Positions 1-7,923 of a stretch of DNA of 64,000 nt are shown here, in pieces. The notes below the pieces were generated by a model that saw only the letters and a program-made list of their open reading frames with translations, ran no database searches and was not told where the DNA came from. Origin of the DNA: CAZRKC01 sp964600665 (GTDB taxonomy: Bacteria; Bacillota; SLNR01). Positions within the stretch are counted from its first letter, which is position 1; each line of letters begins with the position of its first letter. The DNA lies in the NCBI GenBank assembly GCA_964600665.1, contig CAZRKC010000007.1, positions 1 through 64,000 on the forward strand, read 5' to 3'. The position numbers and the translations under genes were made by a program.

Positions 1-5
1 TTTTC

Positions 6-770
6 TCAGAATAATCTCGTCCCTTTTAGGTGACATTTTCTCAGAATATTGACATCTAACTCTGTTAATCGATGATATTCGTCTTGATTCAGTAAGCGAT
101 ACTTGCCAGTTGGTATCCCTTCCAATGTCAAGAACGACAGTTGTGACCTTTTCAAGTGTTTAACCCGATGCCCAATAGTAAGAATCATTCGGCGAATCTG
201 TCGATTTTTCCCTTCATAGATGATCATGGTGATGGTAGTGTCGTCTGCTCCCCGTTGCACAGATTTGACTTCACCTTTAACAATTGAGCCATCACTCAGT
301 TCGACACCCGTTTGCAGCGCGTTAATTTTGTCATCGTCAACCTGCCCATGAACAGTCACAACATATGTTTTAGGTATCTGATGTCTTGGATGTGTGAGTT
401 TATAAGCTAATTCACCATCATTTGTCAATAGCAGCAAACCTTCTGTATCAATATCTAGGCGACCGATGGGGAATACACGCGTAGAAATATCATTTATTAA
501 ATCCATCACTGTGGGCCGATTGAACGGGTCTTGCATCGTCGTGATGTATCCAGCAGGTTTATTAAGCACCAAGGCAATCCGATTATCCATAACTGAAATC
601 AATCTACCATCTACTTCAATCGCATCACAATCAGGATCAGCTTTAGCTCCCAAATTATCTACTTTGAGCCCGTTGACCCTGACACGACCCTCTTTAATCA
701 GCAACTCAGCTTTCCGGCGGCTCATAATCCCTGCTTGGCTAATGATTTTTTGAATCCTTTCTTTCGTCAA
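6..770 (-). CDS. rluB: 23S rRNA pseudouridine synthase, RluB/RsuA family
   Basis: Converts a specific uridine of 23S rRNA to pseudouridine (family knowledge; the exact site is inferred). The 254-residue product has an N-terminal S4 RNA-binding domain (about residues 1-60, SRRKAELLIKEGRVRVNG) and a catalytic domain with the RluB/RsuA signature GRLDIDTEGLLLLTNDG, whose Asp is the expected catalytic residue, then YEGKNRQIRRM near the end. I chose the TTG start at 770 because AGAGGGG lies 8 nt upstream; the longer open frame to 848 has no such site and lies inside the neighbour. It overlaps the end of the upstream gene by 32 nt, so the two are probably translated together. In relatives rluB sits close to scpAB; here an accessory module separates them. 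Confidence 0.9.
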   Translation of the reverse strand: MTKERIQKIISQAGIMSRRKAELLIKEGRVRVNGLKVDNLGAKADPDCDAIEVDGRLISVMDNRIALVLNKPAGYITTMQDPFNRPTVMDLINDISTRVFPIGRLDIDTEGLLLLTNDGELAYKLTHPRHQIPKTYVVTVHGQVDDDKINALQTGVELSDGSIVKGEVKSVQRGADDTTITMIIYEGKNRQIRRMILTIGHRVKHLKRSQLSFLTLEGIPTGKYRLLNQDEYHRLTELDVNILRKCHLKGTRLF

Positions 771-1833
771 TGCTATTTCCCCTCTGCTTCTCAATTGCTT
801 CCCAAAGTTTACTAGCCCCTTCAAAGTGAATATCATAGACTGGAACATGCAAATGTTCTTTGGCTTTTGTTAACAATTCATCACGATCAACAAATGAGAT
901 CGCGTACTGGTTATTTCTGCTTCGATAAGATGGGAAGAAAGGATTCACCGTAACCGCAACTAAAGGGTTTCGTTTTACCACTGCAAATGCTCTTCTATTT
1001 TTTGCCCAAAGTTTCATCCCATGAATAACCAAGTCCCATTGGCCAGAAGGGAGCAATTTCATACAGTGTGGTATTGCAATACAGGACACACATGTTTCTA
1101 ATATCAAATATTCGATCAAGGTAAACAGGCAATCAGGTCTGATGGCTCCTGGTATCCATAAGGTTTTATGATTTGGTTTTAGGTTAGATTTCAGCATTTC
1201 AAGTGTTTCATGACTAAGCAATGATCCATTGTCTATGGTGTGCTCTCCATCGATGGTAATTTTTGTTTCTGTTTCTTTTGGAGCTGCAAGCAATATAAAT
1301 GGATAATTGATAATTTGTTCTATCTGCCTTAATTCGTTGGTCAACTGATCAATTTTTTGTGACCGGGAAGCTCCACTGGCAATAATCACTGCATCTGACT
1401 GTCCAAAAGGCATGATCCGATTGAGGGCTCCATCGAGAAATAATATATCGCAACCATGTTTACTCATCAGCTTTAGCATGTGAGTTACATCTGTTTCTTT
1501 GTTTGGTCCAGCGATAAGCAGTAGCCCTTCCTGAATGATTTGACCAATGATAATTTTACCTAAAGGTGTACTCATATCTGTGATTTCTAACACACGCATG
1601 CGACAACTCCCAATGGGAATACATTTCTCAGCAGTAGCAACCATCATTCCCTCATGCACATGTACTCTTGGTTTAGGTAATCCAGTAATATTATCGACCC
1701 ATTCCCCATCGTAGCCGATACTCGATATGCCCACAATCAGGCGAGGGTCACGAGATGATTCTTCGATCAGAGCCTGGAGAGTTGTTGTCTTGCCTGTGTT
1801 TTTTGCTGTTCCAGCAATGCCGATTGTATACAT
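739..1833 (-). CDS. P-loop protein resembling KamB aminomutase reactivase
   Basis: A 364-residue P-loop NTPase-like protein. GIAGTAKNTGKTTT near the N-terminus (GKT at residues 14-16) is a Walker-A-type loop, and LFLDGALNRIMPF around residue 175 may be a second conserved motif. From memory of family sequences it resembles KamB, a reactivating factor for B12-dependent lysine 5,6-aminomutase, which would fit its position directly after a cobalamin mutase gene; no alignment was possible. Reactivases exchange damaged cobalamin on the mutase. The ATG at 1833 begins one base after the mutase stop codon, implying translational coupling. The open frame continues upstream to 1974 but only inside the mutase gene. 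Alternatives are a MobB- or dethiobiotin-synthetase-like P-loop enzyme. Confidence 0.55.
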   Translation of the reverse strand: MYTIGIAGTAKNTGKTTTLQALIEESSRDPRLIVGISSIGYDGEWVDNITGLPKPRVHVHEGMMVATAEKCIPIGSCRMRVLEITDMSTPLGKIIIGQIIQEGLLLIAGPNKETDVTHMLKLMSKHGCDILFLDGALNRIMPFGQSDAVIIASGASRSQKIDQLTNELRQIEQIINYPFILLAAPKETETKITIDGEHTIDNGSLLSHETLEMLKSNLKPNHKTLWIPGAIRPDCLFTLIEYLILETCVSCIAIPHCMKLLPSGQWDLVIHGMKLWAKNRRAFAVVKRNPLVAVTVNPFFPSYRSRNNQYAISFVDRDELLTKAKEHLHVPVYDIHFEGASKLWEAIEKQRGNSIDERKDSKNH

Positions 1834-1834
1834 A

Positions 1835-3679
1835 TCAAAAAGGCACAGTTTTTCGTGTGACTGTTCCCCGTCCTGACCTGCCAGGGTAGGCACCATCATC
1901 ACTGCTGCCAAGTATACCATCGTAGAGAGCTTTCGTAAAAGACCCACATTTCGCAACTTGAGCCAATGTATCAATAATTTTCAACTCTAACTCCTCGGCC
2001 CAGAAATCTGCCTGATGAGATAGTGATATACCCGTGTTACCAAAAAATCTAAATGCCTCTCCCACAGCTCTTAAAGAATCAATCCTCGAAGCTGCCGTAA
2101 TTGGCCCCCCAGAGAACGCCTCGTCCGATGATGCAATTGATATTGCGGGTACACCTAATGATGAAGCCAATGCAGCATGAAGTGCTGTAGTCGTTGCTGA
2201 TTGTACCCTGTCTTCAGTATGAGTCAAAAATCCGATCGGTTCTCCTGGCCAAATAGGAATGTCCGAAATCCTTTGCAAAGCTATAATCTTTGCTGCGTTA
2301 TAGTCTGTGTAATTTAAATTCATCTGGCCGCTTATCATTACTTCTGGAGAGTAACAGAAAAGAGGTTTTAAAATAGGTCGTGCACCGAGTCTTATGCCTA
2401 GATGTGCAACAATCAACATACCTGCAAACGCTTTATATGCAGGAACGCCGCAGAGCTCTTCGTTGGTCGGAATGTCGAAGGGTAAACCGTATCTGGCAGC
2501 CCATTTTATTGCGTCTACACCGTCAATCGTCAAACGTTCAGGATCGGTACCAGCTCCTAGAGAGCCATATACAATGTTAATTTTTGTCAAGTCAGCGCCA
2601 GACTCTCCAGCTAAGACCACTGTCTCAGGCGTGTTTAACCCTCGGTGAGCACGGACAGTCCATAAAGTGGAAGAGTTGAGACCGTTTTTAATTTGCTTAA
2701 GATTGGCCATTGTGATGATTGACCCGTCTTCTTCGTGTGCAATAAACCCTTCAAGGAATCCTTCAGTTCTGGCACCCCATGATGGATCAAAATGCAAAAC
2801 ACCATCTGCACCCCATGCTTCACTGATCTTAATATGCGTAATGTCCATAAACGGACACCCTGTCCCATACTGAACAAAAACCTTTGGCTGCTCATCTGTG
2901 TGCTGAAGTCGTTTTACTAGATGAGCAGAGTGATCACTCTCTAATAACAATTTCATTTTTTGCTGTTCTTCATGCTTTAACATACGCGTTTTCTTAGGTA
3001 ATTGACCTTTTTCATAATACTGTCTAACTAATGGATCAACGAGATCAATATACTGACGACACAGATCAAGATTTGGATTCGTATCGATAATATTAATCCC
3101 TTCTTGTAACATCTGGTGACGCAAATGCGCTCGCTCCACTGCTGGCGAGATTCTCCCATTGCTCCAGATGAGTATTTCATCAACTATTTGGTCGAGAAGG
3201 GTTTTTATTGTTGAATTTTGATATCTATATTCGCTTTTTGCAGTCAAATCACTTTTTTCTTTTACTCGCTTTGAAACGTTTTCCTTATATATCCTTCCTT
3301 CAACATACGCAACCACTTCAAGTGGGTCAGTACCAGGTCCAAACCCAGCATCAAATCCTAATTCGGCGGCCAGTTCCGGGCGGATAGCCATACCACCTAT
3401 CACGAGCTTGGCATATTCTCTTATACCGGCAGCATCTGCAAGATCGATAAATTGGCCCAATAATTCAGCTATCCCATATCCCAAAGTGCGGCTGACCATT
3501 ACATACTCATACTTACCAGCTGCAGCAATTTCAATTATTTCATGAGCGGAATAATCAGGAGGTAATAATCGCACTTCGTGACCTGCTTTTTCAAGTTCCT
3601 GCCGAATCATTTTAAGCCCGATGTCATGGACTGGATCAAACGGAGCAAGCAGTATACGGGACTGTACCGATTTTTTCAT
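1835..3679 (-). CDS. one-chain cobalamin-dependent mutase (substrate unknown)
   Basis: The 614-residue protein starts with a B12-binding domain (residues 8-135): FDPVHDIG gives His18 as candidate cobalt ligand, followed by SRTL (63-66) and GG (95-96) at the spacing of the DxHxxG...SxL...GG signature. The Asp is one residue further from His than in the classic motif. Residues 260-600 look like a catalytic barrel, rich in conserved-looking segments such as NIVYGSLGAGTDPERL and IPTNEELCGVPAYKA. Mutases of this class normally split these domains between subunits (GlmS/GlmE, KamE/KamD) or carry the B12 domain at the C-terminus (OraE), so this order is unusual. The ATG at 3679 overlaps the upstream stop as ATGA, with GGGGG before it. 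Carbon-skeleton versus amino-group migration cannot be decided, but the KamB-like neighbour favours an aminomutase. Confidence 0.7.
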   Translation of the reverse strand: MKKSVQSRILLAPFDPVHDIGLKMIRQELEKAGHEVRLLPPDYSAHEIIEIAAAGKYEYVMVSRTLGYGIAELLGQFIDLADAAGIREYAKLVIGGMAIRPELAAELGFDAGFGPGTDPLEVVAYVEGRIYKENVSKRVKEKSDLTAKSEYRYQNSTIKTLLDQIVDEILIWSNGRISPAVERAHLRHQMLQEGINIIDTNPNLDLCRQYIDLVDPLVRQYYEKGQLPKKTRMLKHEEQQKMKLLLESDHSAHLVKRLQHTDEQPKVFVQYGTGCPFMDITHIKISEAWGADGVLHFDPSWGARTEGFLEGFIAHEEDGSIITMANLKQIKNGLNSSTLWTVRAHRGLNTPETVVLAGESGADLTKINIVYGSLGAGTDPERLTIDGVDAIKWAARYGLPFDIPTNEELCGVPAYKAFAGMLIVAHLGIRLGARPILKPLFCYSPEVMISGQMNLNYTDYNAAKIIALQRISDIPIWPGEPIGFLTHTEDRVQSATTTALHAALASSLGVPAISIASSDEAFSGGPITAASRIDSLRAVGEAFRFFGNTGISLSHQADFWAEELELKIIDTLAQVAKCGSFTKALYDGILGSSDDGAYPGRSGRGTVTRKTVPF

Positions 3680-3924
3680 TCTTTTGTACCCCCTTGCTGG
3701 TCTGACAGCCAAGCATATTCATCCCCCGGTCTATATAAATAGCCCCGGGCTCGTATTCTTGCCCCGAGTCCATTAAACTCTATGAAAACGATATCCGTAT
3801 CGATGAGACCTATTTGTTTTAAGAAGCCAAACATAATTTGTTTTCCTTCGTCTTCATCACAACATAATATAAATGTTTCAACATCAATCGCGTCCACCAC
3901 ATGATTGAACAAATCAAAGTCCAT
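3676..3924 (-). CDS. small acidic protein upstream of the mutase
   Basis: Eighty-two residues, not recognised. It is acidic at the N-terminus (ILCCDEDEGKQ) and has no signal peptide or membrane segment. The ATG at 3924 has a strong AGGAGGG site 5 nt upstream, and the stop overlaps the mutase start (ATGA), so the two proteins are very likely made together. By analogy with ornithine 4,5-aminomutase, where a small OraS subunit supports the large OraE chain, it could be a small subunit or assembly factor of the mutase. That rests on position and size only; I see no sequence match. Confidence 0.6.
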   Translation of the reverse strand: MDFDLFNHVVDAIDVETFILCCDEDEGKQIMFGFLKQIGLIDTDIVFIEFNGLGARIRARGYLYRPGDEYAWLSDQQGGTKE

Positions 3925-4031
3925 GTTGACCCTCCTAATCTGTTAGAGTTTCTTTGGCAATCATAGAATCCGCGCCACAAAATAATTGGAATATTCATCG
4001 ATAGGGATATTTGAGTCAACAAGGGCATGTG
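3925..4031 (-). promoter_or_regulatory. possible promoter of the mutase genes
   Basis: The 107-nt gap between the regulator and the small acidic gene holds TTGACT (4014-4019), a 17-nt spacer and GAATAT (3991-3996) on the minus strand. The -10 is poor. It is the only candidate for separate transcription of the last three module genes; read-through from the regulator is equally possible. Confidence 0.3.
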
Positions 4032-4787
4032 TTATCGTGTTTCAAATAGAACGTTTTCATTTGAACCGTCCGGTTCCGCCCAGTATCTCTCTACATCTTC
4101 AATAATATTGTTAATATGCTCAATCATGGCCACTTCTGCCCTATCTGGTTTCCTACTTGCGATTGCCGATAATATCTTACGGTGATCTGACACAACAGTA
4201 CTATTTACATGTTTCCGTATATGCTCGAATACAGGGGACATCTGTCCATCTTGTCTGATCAAGTCCATGGCTGCCATTAAAACCTTATTGCCCGCCATTT
4301 TCCCGATTAACCGATGAAATTGAATATCCTCTTCTGCTCCACCAATGCCGGAGAGATAGTGCATGTTATGACGCTCGATGATTCTTTTGAGATGATCGAT
4401 ATCAAGGTCCGTAGCATTCAGTGCAGCAAGTCGGGCTGTTTCTTTTTCAATAACCCTCCGAGCAACCAGAATGTCAATCAACTCATCTTTACTTTTTATT
4501 TCAAGGGTATTTAACAATTCATTGCCAAAATGATTCCGTTCTCGTTCTTTAATCAACTCACCAAGACGCTTCTTGCCTTTATCGGTCAAGTGTCTGCCAC
4601 GGAAACCGATTCGTAGTGTACATCCTTGACGATCATACTCCCGCAAGAGGCGCCCAGCAGTCGCTTCACTTAATTCAAATCCTGACAATCGAAGCTCTTC
4701 TCGAATTGCGCCGGAACCCAGTGGCTCCTCAGAATTGTAAATAGCCGTCAACACAAGATATTCTTGCTCGTTTTTATCGTTAAGCAT
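4032..4787 (-). CDS. FCD-domain regulator with NrpR/RNase R-type winged helix
   Basis: A 251-residue predicted DNA-binding regulator. The C-terminal half is an FCD ligand-binding domain of the FadR kind, with the usual metal-site residues visible in EEDIQFHRLI, VVSDHRKI and MIEHINNI (Asp and three His). The N-terminal 75 residues do not look like a GntR helix-turn-helix; EEPLGSGAIREELRLSGFELS and the following ITDKG-like end (HLTDKGKKRL) resemble the winged helix found in NrpR and at the start of RNase R. Start ATG 4787 is set by GGAGG 8 nt upstream. FCD regulators usually sense small organic acids, so it probably responds to a substrate or intermediate of this module. It may bind the palindrome at 7825-7839. 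Confidence 0.75.
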   Translation of the reverse strand: MLNDKNEQEYLVLTAIYNSEEPLGSGAIREELRLSGFELSEATAGRLLREYDRQGCTLRIGFRGRHLTDKGKKRLGELIKERERNHFGNELLNTLEIKSKDELIDILVARRVIEKETARLAALNATDLDIDHLKRIIERHNMHYLSGIGGAEEDIQFHRLIGKMAGNKVLMAAMDLIRQDGQMSPVFEHIRKHVNSTVVSDHRKILSAIASRKPDRAEVAMIEHINNIIEDVERYWAEPDGSNENVLFETR

Positions 4788-4810
4788 CACGTTTACCTCC
4801 AATGAGTTAG

Positions 4811-5794
4811 TTAAAGAATGCCTGGTCTAAGTCTTAAGACGAGATACGCAAGATAGAGCGATAAAAACAGAAGGCCTTCCCACTTTTCCAATCTGCGCCG
4901 ACTTCTACCGAAGGCAATAACCAAAACTGATAATACTACCATAAATGGAATGTCAATATTTATACTTACAGTCTCAACGGGGATAGGTCTGATCAACGAA
5001 GAGATCCCCATTACCCAAGTCAAGTCCAGAATATTCGCACCAAGTATATTCCCTATCGAAAGGTCCAAATGTCCTTTTAGTGCTGCAGTAATGCTTGTTA
5101 CAAACTCTGGCAAACTAGTTCCGACTGCTAACAGTGTTACCGCAATAAGTGATTGTGGAATCCCGAAAAATTCGGCAATGCTGACTCCGGAATCGACCAT
5201 GAATCGCCCTCCAACAATTACTAACATTGCTCCTAATACGAATTTTAGTGTATATCCCATTTGATATTCTCGTTTAAAAATTGATCGAAATTTAATTTCC
5301 AGCTTCTCTGACCGAATTTCATCCGCAATAACTGACTCAATTTCTGTAGCTCGTGTAACTTGTATAGAATAATATACATACCCACACAAGACAATAATCA
5401 GTACAATCCCATCATTCCTCGTAATTAAGCCATCGAGCGATAAAGCAGCAAAGATTGTCGCTGCAGCAGCCATAAACATCCCTTTGTGCATGAAAAGATC
5501 ATGATTTGTGCGATACGATCTGATCAGTAATGCAACTCCTAATATGAGTCCAATGTTACAGATTACTGACCCGATGGCATTACCGAAAGCAACCTCTGGT
5601 TGATTGACCCATGATGAATATGTAGAAACGATGAACTCTGGCATGGTTGTCGATAGACTCACGATTGTGGCACCAATAATAACTTTTGGTATTTTATAAT
5701 GATCAGCAAACCAAATAGCAGCATCGGTGAACCAATCGGCCCCTTTAATAACTGATAGCAATGCAACGACGAAAATGAGAAATGTAATAAACAT
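4811..5794 (-). CDS. CaCA-family cation antiporter (Na+/Ca2+ exchanger type)
   Basis: A 327-residue integral membrane protein with about ten hydrophobic helices in two inverted halves. Each half carries the alpha-repeat signature of the family: GATIVSLSTTMPEF in the first and LAVGTSLPEF in the second, where the acidic residues bind the cation. It should exchange Ca2+ or a similar ion for Na+, H+ or K+. I chose the ATG at 5794 because GGAG lies 7 nt upstream; the ATG six bases earlier is too close to that site. Why a catabolic module carries a cation antiporter is unclear: ion homeostasis linked to substrate uptake is one idea, and the family also contains members of unknown specificity. Confidence 0.85.
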   Translation of the reverse strand: MFITFLIFVVALLSVIKGADWFTDAAIWFADHYKIPKVIIGATIVSLSTTMPEFIVSTYSSWVNQPEVAFGNAIGSVICNIGLILGVALLIRSYRTNHDLFMHKGMFMAAAATIFAALSLDGLITRNDGIVLIIVLCGYVYYSIQVTRATEIESVIADEIRSEKLEIKFRSIFKREYQMGYTLKFVLGAMLVIVGGRFMVDSGVSIAEFFGIPQSLIAVTLLAVGTSLPEFVTSITAALKGHLDLSIGNILGANILDLTWVMGISSLIRPIPVETVSINIDIPFMVVLSVLVIAFGRSRRRLEKWEGLLFLSLYLAYLVLRLRPGIL

Positions 5795-5826
5795 CTCCAT
5801 ACTCCTTTTACTTCGTGAAAGTGTAT

Positions 5827-5861
5827 GATCAACCGGGAACATGAGATGTTCCCGGTTGATC
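5827..5861 (-). other. perfect 16-bp intercistronic hairpin
   Basis: Positions 5827-5842 and 5846-5861 are exact inverted repeats with a 3-nt loop, between the PLP-enzyme stop and the antiporter start. No T-run follows on either strand, so it is not a standard terminator. It probably stabilises or partly attenuates the operon mRNA. Confidence 0.8.
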
Positions 5862-5874
5862 TCAGAGCCACAGA

Positions 5875-7341
5875 TTAGTCGATTATCCCAGCATATCTTG
5901 AAACAATTTCGATTGCTTTTACCAGCCCTTTTACAGCATAACGGGCTTTTTCTTCAATAACCTGACCATCTTCATCAGCTGTACCCAAACCTGGAGAGAT
6001 AAATATATTCGCATCATATGCGACAGTTGGGATAATCCCCATTTGGGCCAAACCAGATTGGAATAGGTTCGTACCGGAATACATGTCTTCAATGGAGAAG
6101 ATTGGGATTCCCATTGCGCCTGCACTCCAAGTTTTTTCGTAGTTGACTTCAACTGCAGTCGAGTTATATGACTTTGAGATGAGAATGCCTTTTCGGAGTT
6201 CCGGATGCAGTTTTGCGAATTCATCAACCACAATCGCGTACATGTCATCCACGGGCTTTTTGAGAATCTCAGGTCTATCTCGTAAAACTTTTAGTGCAGC
6301 AATCTGCCCAGCCAAGGCTTCCTTACCTGGATCAAAATTGACATACGCTGCTTTTCCGTATGAATTTGTTGTACCCCATCTCTCACCATGCATGCCAAGG
6401 GCACGTCTAATTGGAACCATGACTTCTTCTTTCCCGATGATCAATCCGCTCGTCGGTGCTCCTGTCGCTTTATCCATACTGTAAATCATGATATCAGCGC
6501 CGGTTTTACGAATATCGGTTCCAACAAAAGGTATTCCCCATGCATTGTCGATGATATAAGGTACATTCAATGACTTCGCGATTTCTGCAATTTTCTTTTG
6601 AAGTATCGGGGTACCAGTTTCATCTTTTTCACTATACCCATAACCAGGTGTATCATATCCCAATGAGGCAAAGCCAGTCACGAGGCTGCCATGATATTTT
6701 GCAGCTTCATCAATTTTTTTTGCTGTTGCGTAAGCGTCTACATCAGTTAGCATTGGTACAGGATGATACTTGATACCATGGACATCGTATCGAGCGCCAA
6801 CCATCGGAACGATAACCGTGTCCATGTTTTCTTGCCGTTTGCCTGCAAATCCAAGTTCACCTGATGTTGAACCACGGTCAGCAAAGATATCCTTATATTT
6901 TGGTGGGAATGGCCGTCCGTATGCACCATGATGATGCAAGTGTTTTTCATAAGGAGTGATATAGCGAGTCCGATAATTATCTCCACGGCCCTGCATTGGA
7001 GGCGTACAAAGACTGTCAAATGTTGTCCACAATCCAGCCTCACATGTATTGAGGGGGGCTGCATCGTATTCATCCCCGTAGACATCCTTTACGATTTCCC
7101 TAATTTCGTCGACCATATTCTTAAGTGGAATAACCTCAAGTGCAGCTTTCTCGCCTGCTTCCAAGATATCTCTTCGTAACGGGGCAGGACAACCAGAAAT
7201 CGCACCAGTTAACCCGAATCTTCCTCGTAATTCCGCAGGGATTCCGATTTCATCTGATGCTTTCTTTAAATCTGCGTAAATCTTTGGGATGTTGTTCTGA
7301 AGATTTTGGTACATTTGGAATTTAAACTTAGGTTTACCCAT
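5875..7341 (-). CDS. fold-type-I PLP enzyme, SelA/SepSecS-like, unknown substrate
   Basis: A 488-residue PLP-dependent enzyme. IYSMDKATGAPTSGLIIG places the Schiff-base lysine at residue 291, in the context seen in SelA/SepSecS-type and class-V enzymes; YIIDNAWG (Asp265) would contact the pyridine nitrogen. GSTSGELGF near residue 160 may belong to the phosphate-binding cup. It could be a lyase, aldolase, decarboxylase or transferase acting on an amino acid upstream or downstream of the mutase step. The ATG at 7341 is preferred over that at 7347, since GGAGGT touches the latter. It follows a small partner gene by 15 nt, so the two may form a complex. The exact family was not recognised. Confidence 0.65.
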   Translation of the reverse strand: MGKPKFKFQMYQNLQNNIPKIYADLKKASDEIGIPAELRGRFGLTGAISGCPAPLRRDILEAGEKAALEVIPLKNMVDEIREIVKDVYGDEYDAAPLNTCEAGLWTTFDSLCTPPMQGRGDNYRTRYITPYEKHLHHHGAYGRPFPPKYKDIFADRGSTSGELGFAGKRQENMDTVIVPMVGARYDVHGIKYHPVPMLTDVDAYATAKKIDEAAKYHGSLVTGFASLGYDTPGYGYSEKDETGTPILQKKIAEIAKSLNVPYIIDNAWGIPFVGTDIRKTGADIMIYSMDKATGAPTSGLIIGKEEVMVPIRRALGMHGERWGTTNSYGKAAYVNFDPGKEALAGQIAALKVLRDRPEILKKPVDDMYAIVVDEFAKLHPELRKGILISKSYNSTAVEVNYEKTWSAGAMGIPIFSIEDMYSGTNLFQSGLAQMGIIPTVAYDANIFISPGLGTADEDGQVIEEKARYAVKGLVKAIEIVSRYAGIID

Positions 7342-7356
7342 TTTCATACCTCCGTT

Positions 7357-7806
7357 TTATTTTTTTGATTCTTTATCCATGGAGAAAGTGAAAATATCTC
7401 CAATTTTAAAACCCAGTTCATGCCCAGTCGCATCGCTCGTACCGAAGATGACAATGTTCTGATGATTTGGCATATGTGTTTCATCAAATCCAGCGATGGT
7501 ACCTATAACGTTACCATTACACGTAACTTGATCGTTTCTCAGAATAACTCCTGAATTATTGATAGTAACAAAAGCCAAGTAAGCAACTTGATTCACCTTC
7601 GAAGCTGGTGCAGCATTTTTATCCATTGTGACAATCAATTCATGAACTTCTCCTTCTTTAACTGCACGAGATGGTTGCTGAATCAGTTGAAGACCTCTCT
7701 GGTCGGATGCAAAATCCAAAACTGCAACAACTTTTGCTAGCACAGCTTCCTTCACAGTGTACGGACTCTTCGTTAACATACCAGCTTTATATGGATCAAC
7801 TGACAT
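7357..7806 (-). CDS. uncharacterised 149-residue protein of the module
   Basis: Not recognised. The protein looks beta-rich and soluble, without signal peptide or membrane segment; residues 60-140 alternate short hydrophobic strands with Gly/Asn turns (NSGVILRNDQVTCNGNVIG). Start ATG 7806 has AAAGGAGG 6 nt upstream. It is the first gene after the module's own promoter region and sits 15 nt before the PLP enzyme, a spacing typical for subunits of one enzyme. An accessory or regulatory subunit is the simplest guess. Confidence 0.65.
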   Translation of the reverse strand: MSVDPYKAGMLTKSPYTVKEAVLAKVVAVLDFASDQRGLQLIQQPSRAVKEGEVHELIVTMDKNAAPASKVNQVAYLAFVTINNSGVILRNDQVTCNGNVIGTIAGFDETHMPNHQNIVIFGTSDATGHELGFKIGDIFTFSMDKESKK

Positions 7807-7824
7807 AGTTTCCTCCTTTCACTA

Positions 7825-7839
7825 CTCATCAATGATGAG
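7825..7839. promoter_or_regulatory. palindromic operator candidate
   Basis: CTCATCAATGATGAG is a perfect 7-bp inverted repeat around one base. It lies just downstream of a minus-strand TATACT (7841-7846) and upstream of the ribosome-binding site of the 149-residue gene, the place expected of a repressor site. The FCD regulator of the same module is the obvious candidate binder. Confidence 0.5.
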
Positions 7840-7840
7840 C

Positions 7841-7869
7841 AGTATATTACAAAAAAATTATTCACCATA
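7841..7869 (-). promoter_or_regulatory. module promoter with weak -35
   Basis: On the minus strand TATACT (7841-7846) is a good -10, with TATGGT (7864-7869) 17 nt upstream as a poor -35. A weak -35 next to a palindrome suggests a regulated, perhaps activator-dependent, promoter for the small gene, PLP enzyme, antiporter and regulator. Confidence 0.4.
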
Positions 7870-7923
7870 ATATTACCTTCGGGTTTTTATTGAAAAATCC
7901 TTCTCATTTTCGGATGATAAAAA

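Noticed and set aside
5875..7806. OrtA/OrtB-type AKP thiolase pair
   Set aside because: Size and order are reminiscent, but the PLP lysine context is fold type I, whereas OrtB as I know it is threonine-synthase-like, and the small protein shows no OrtA resemblance.
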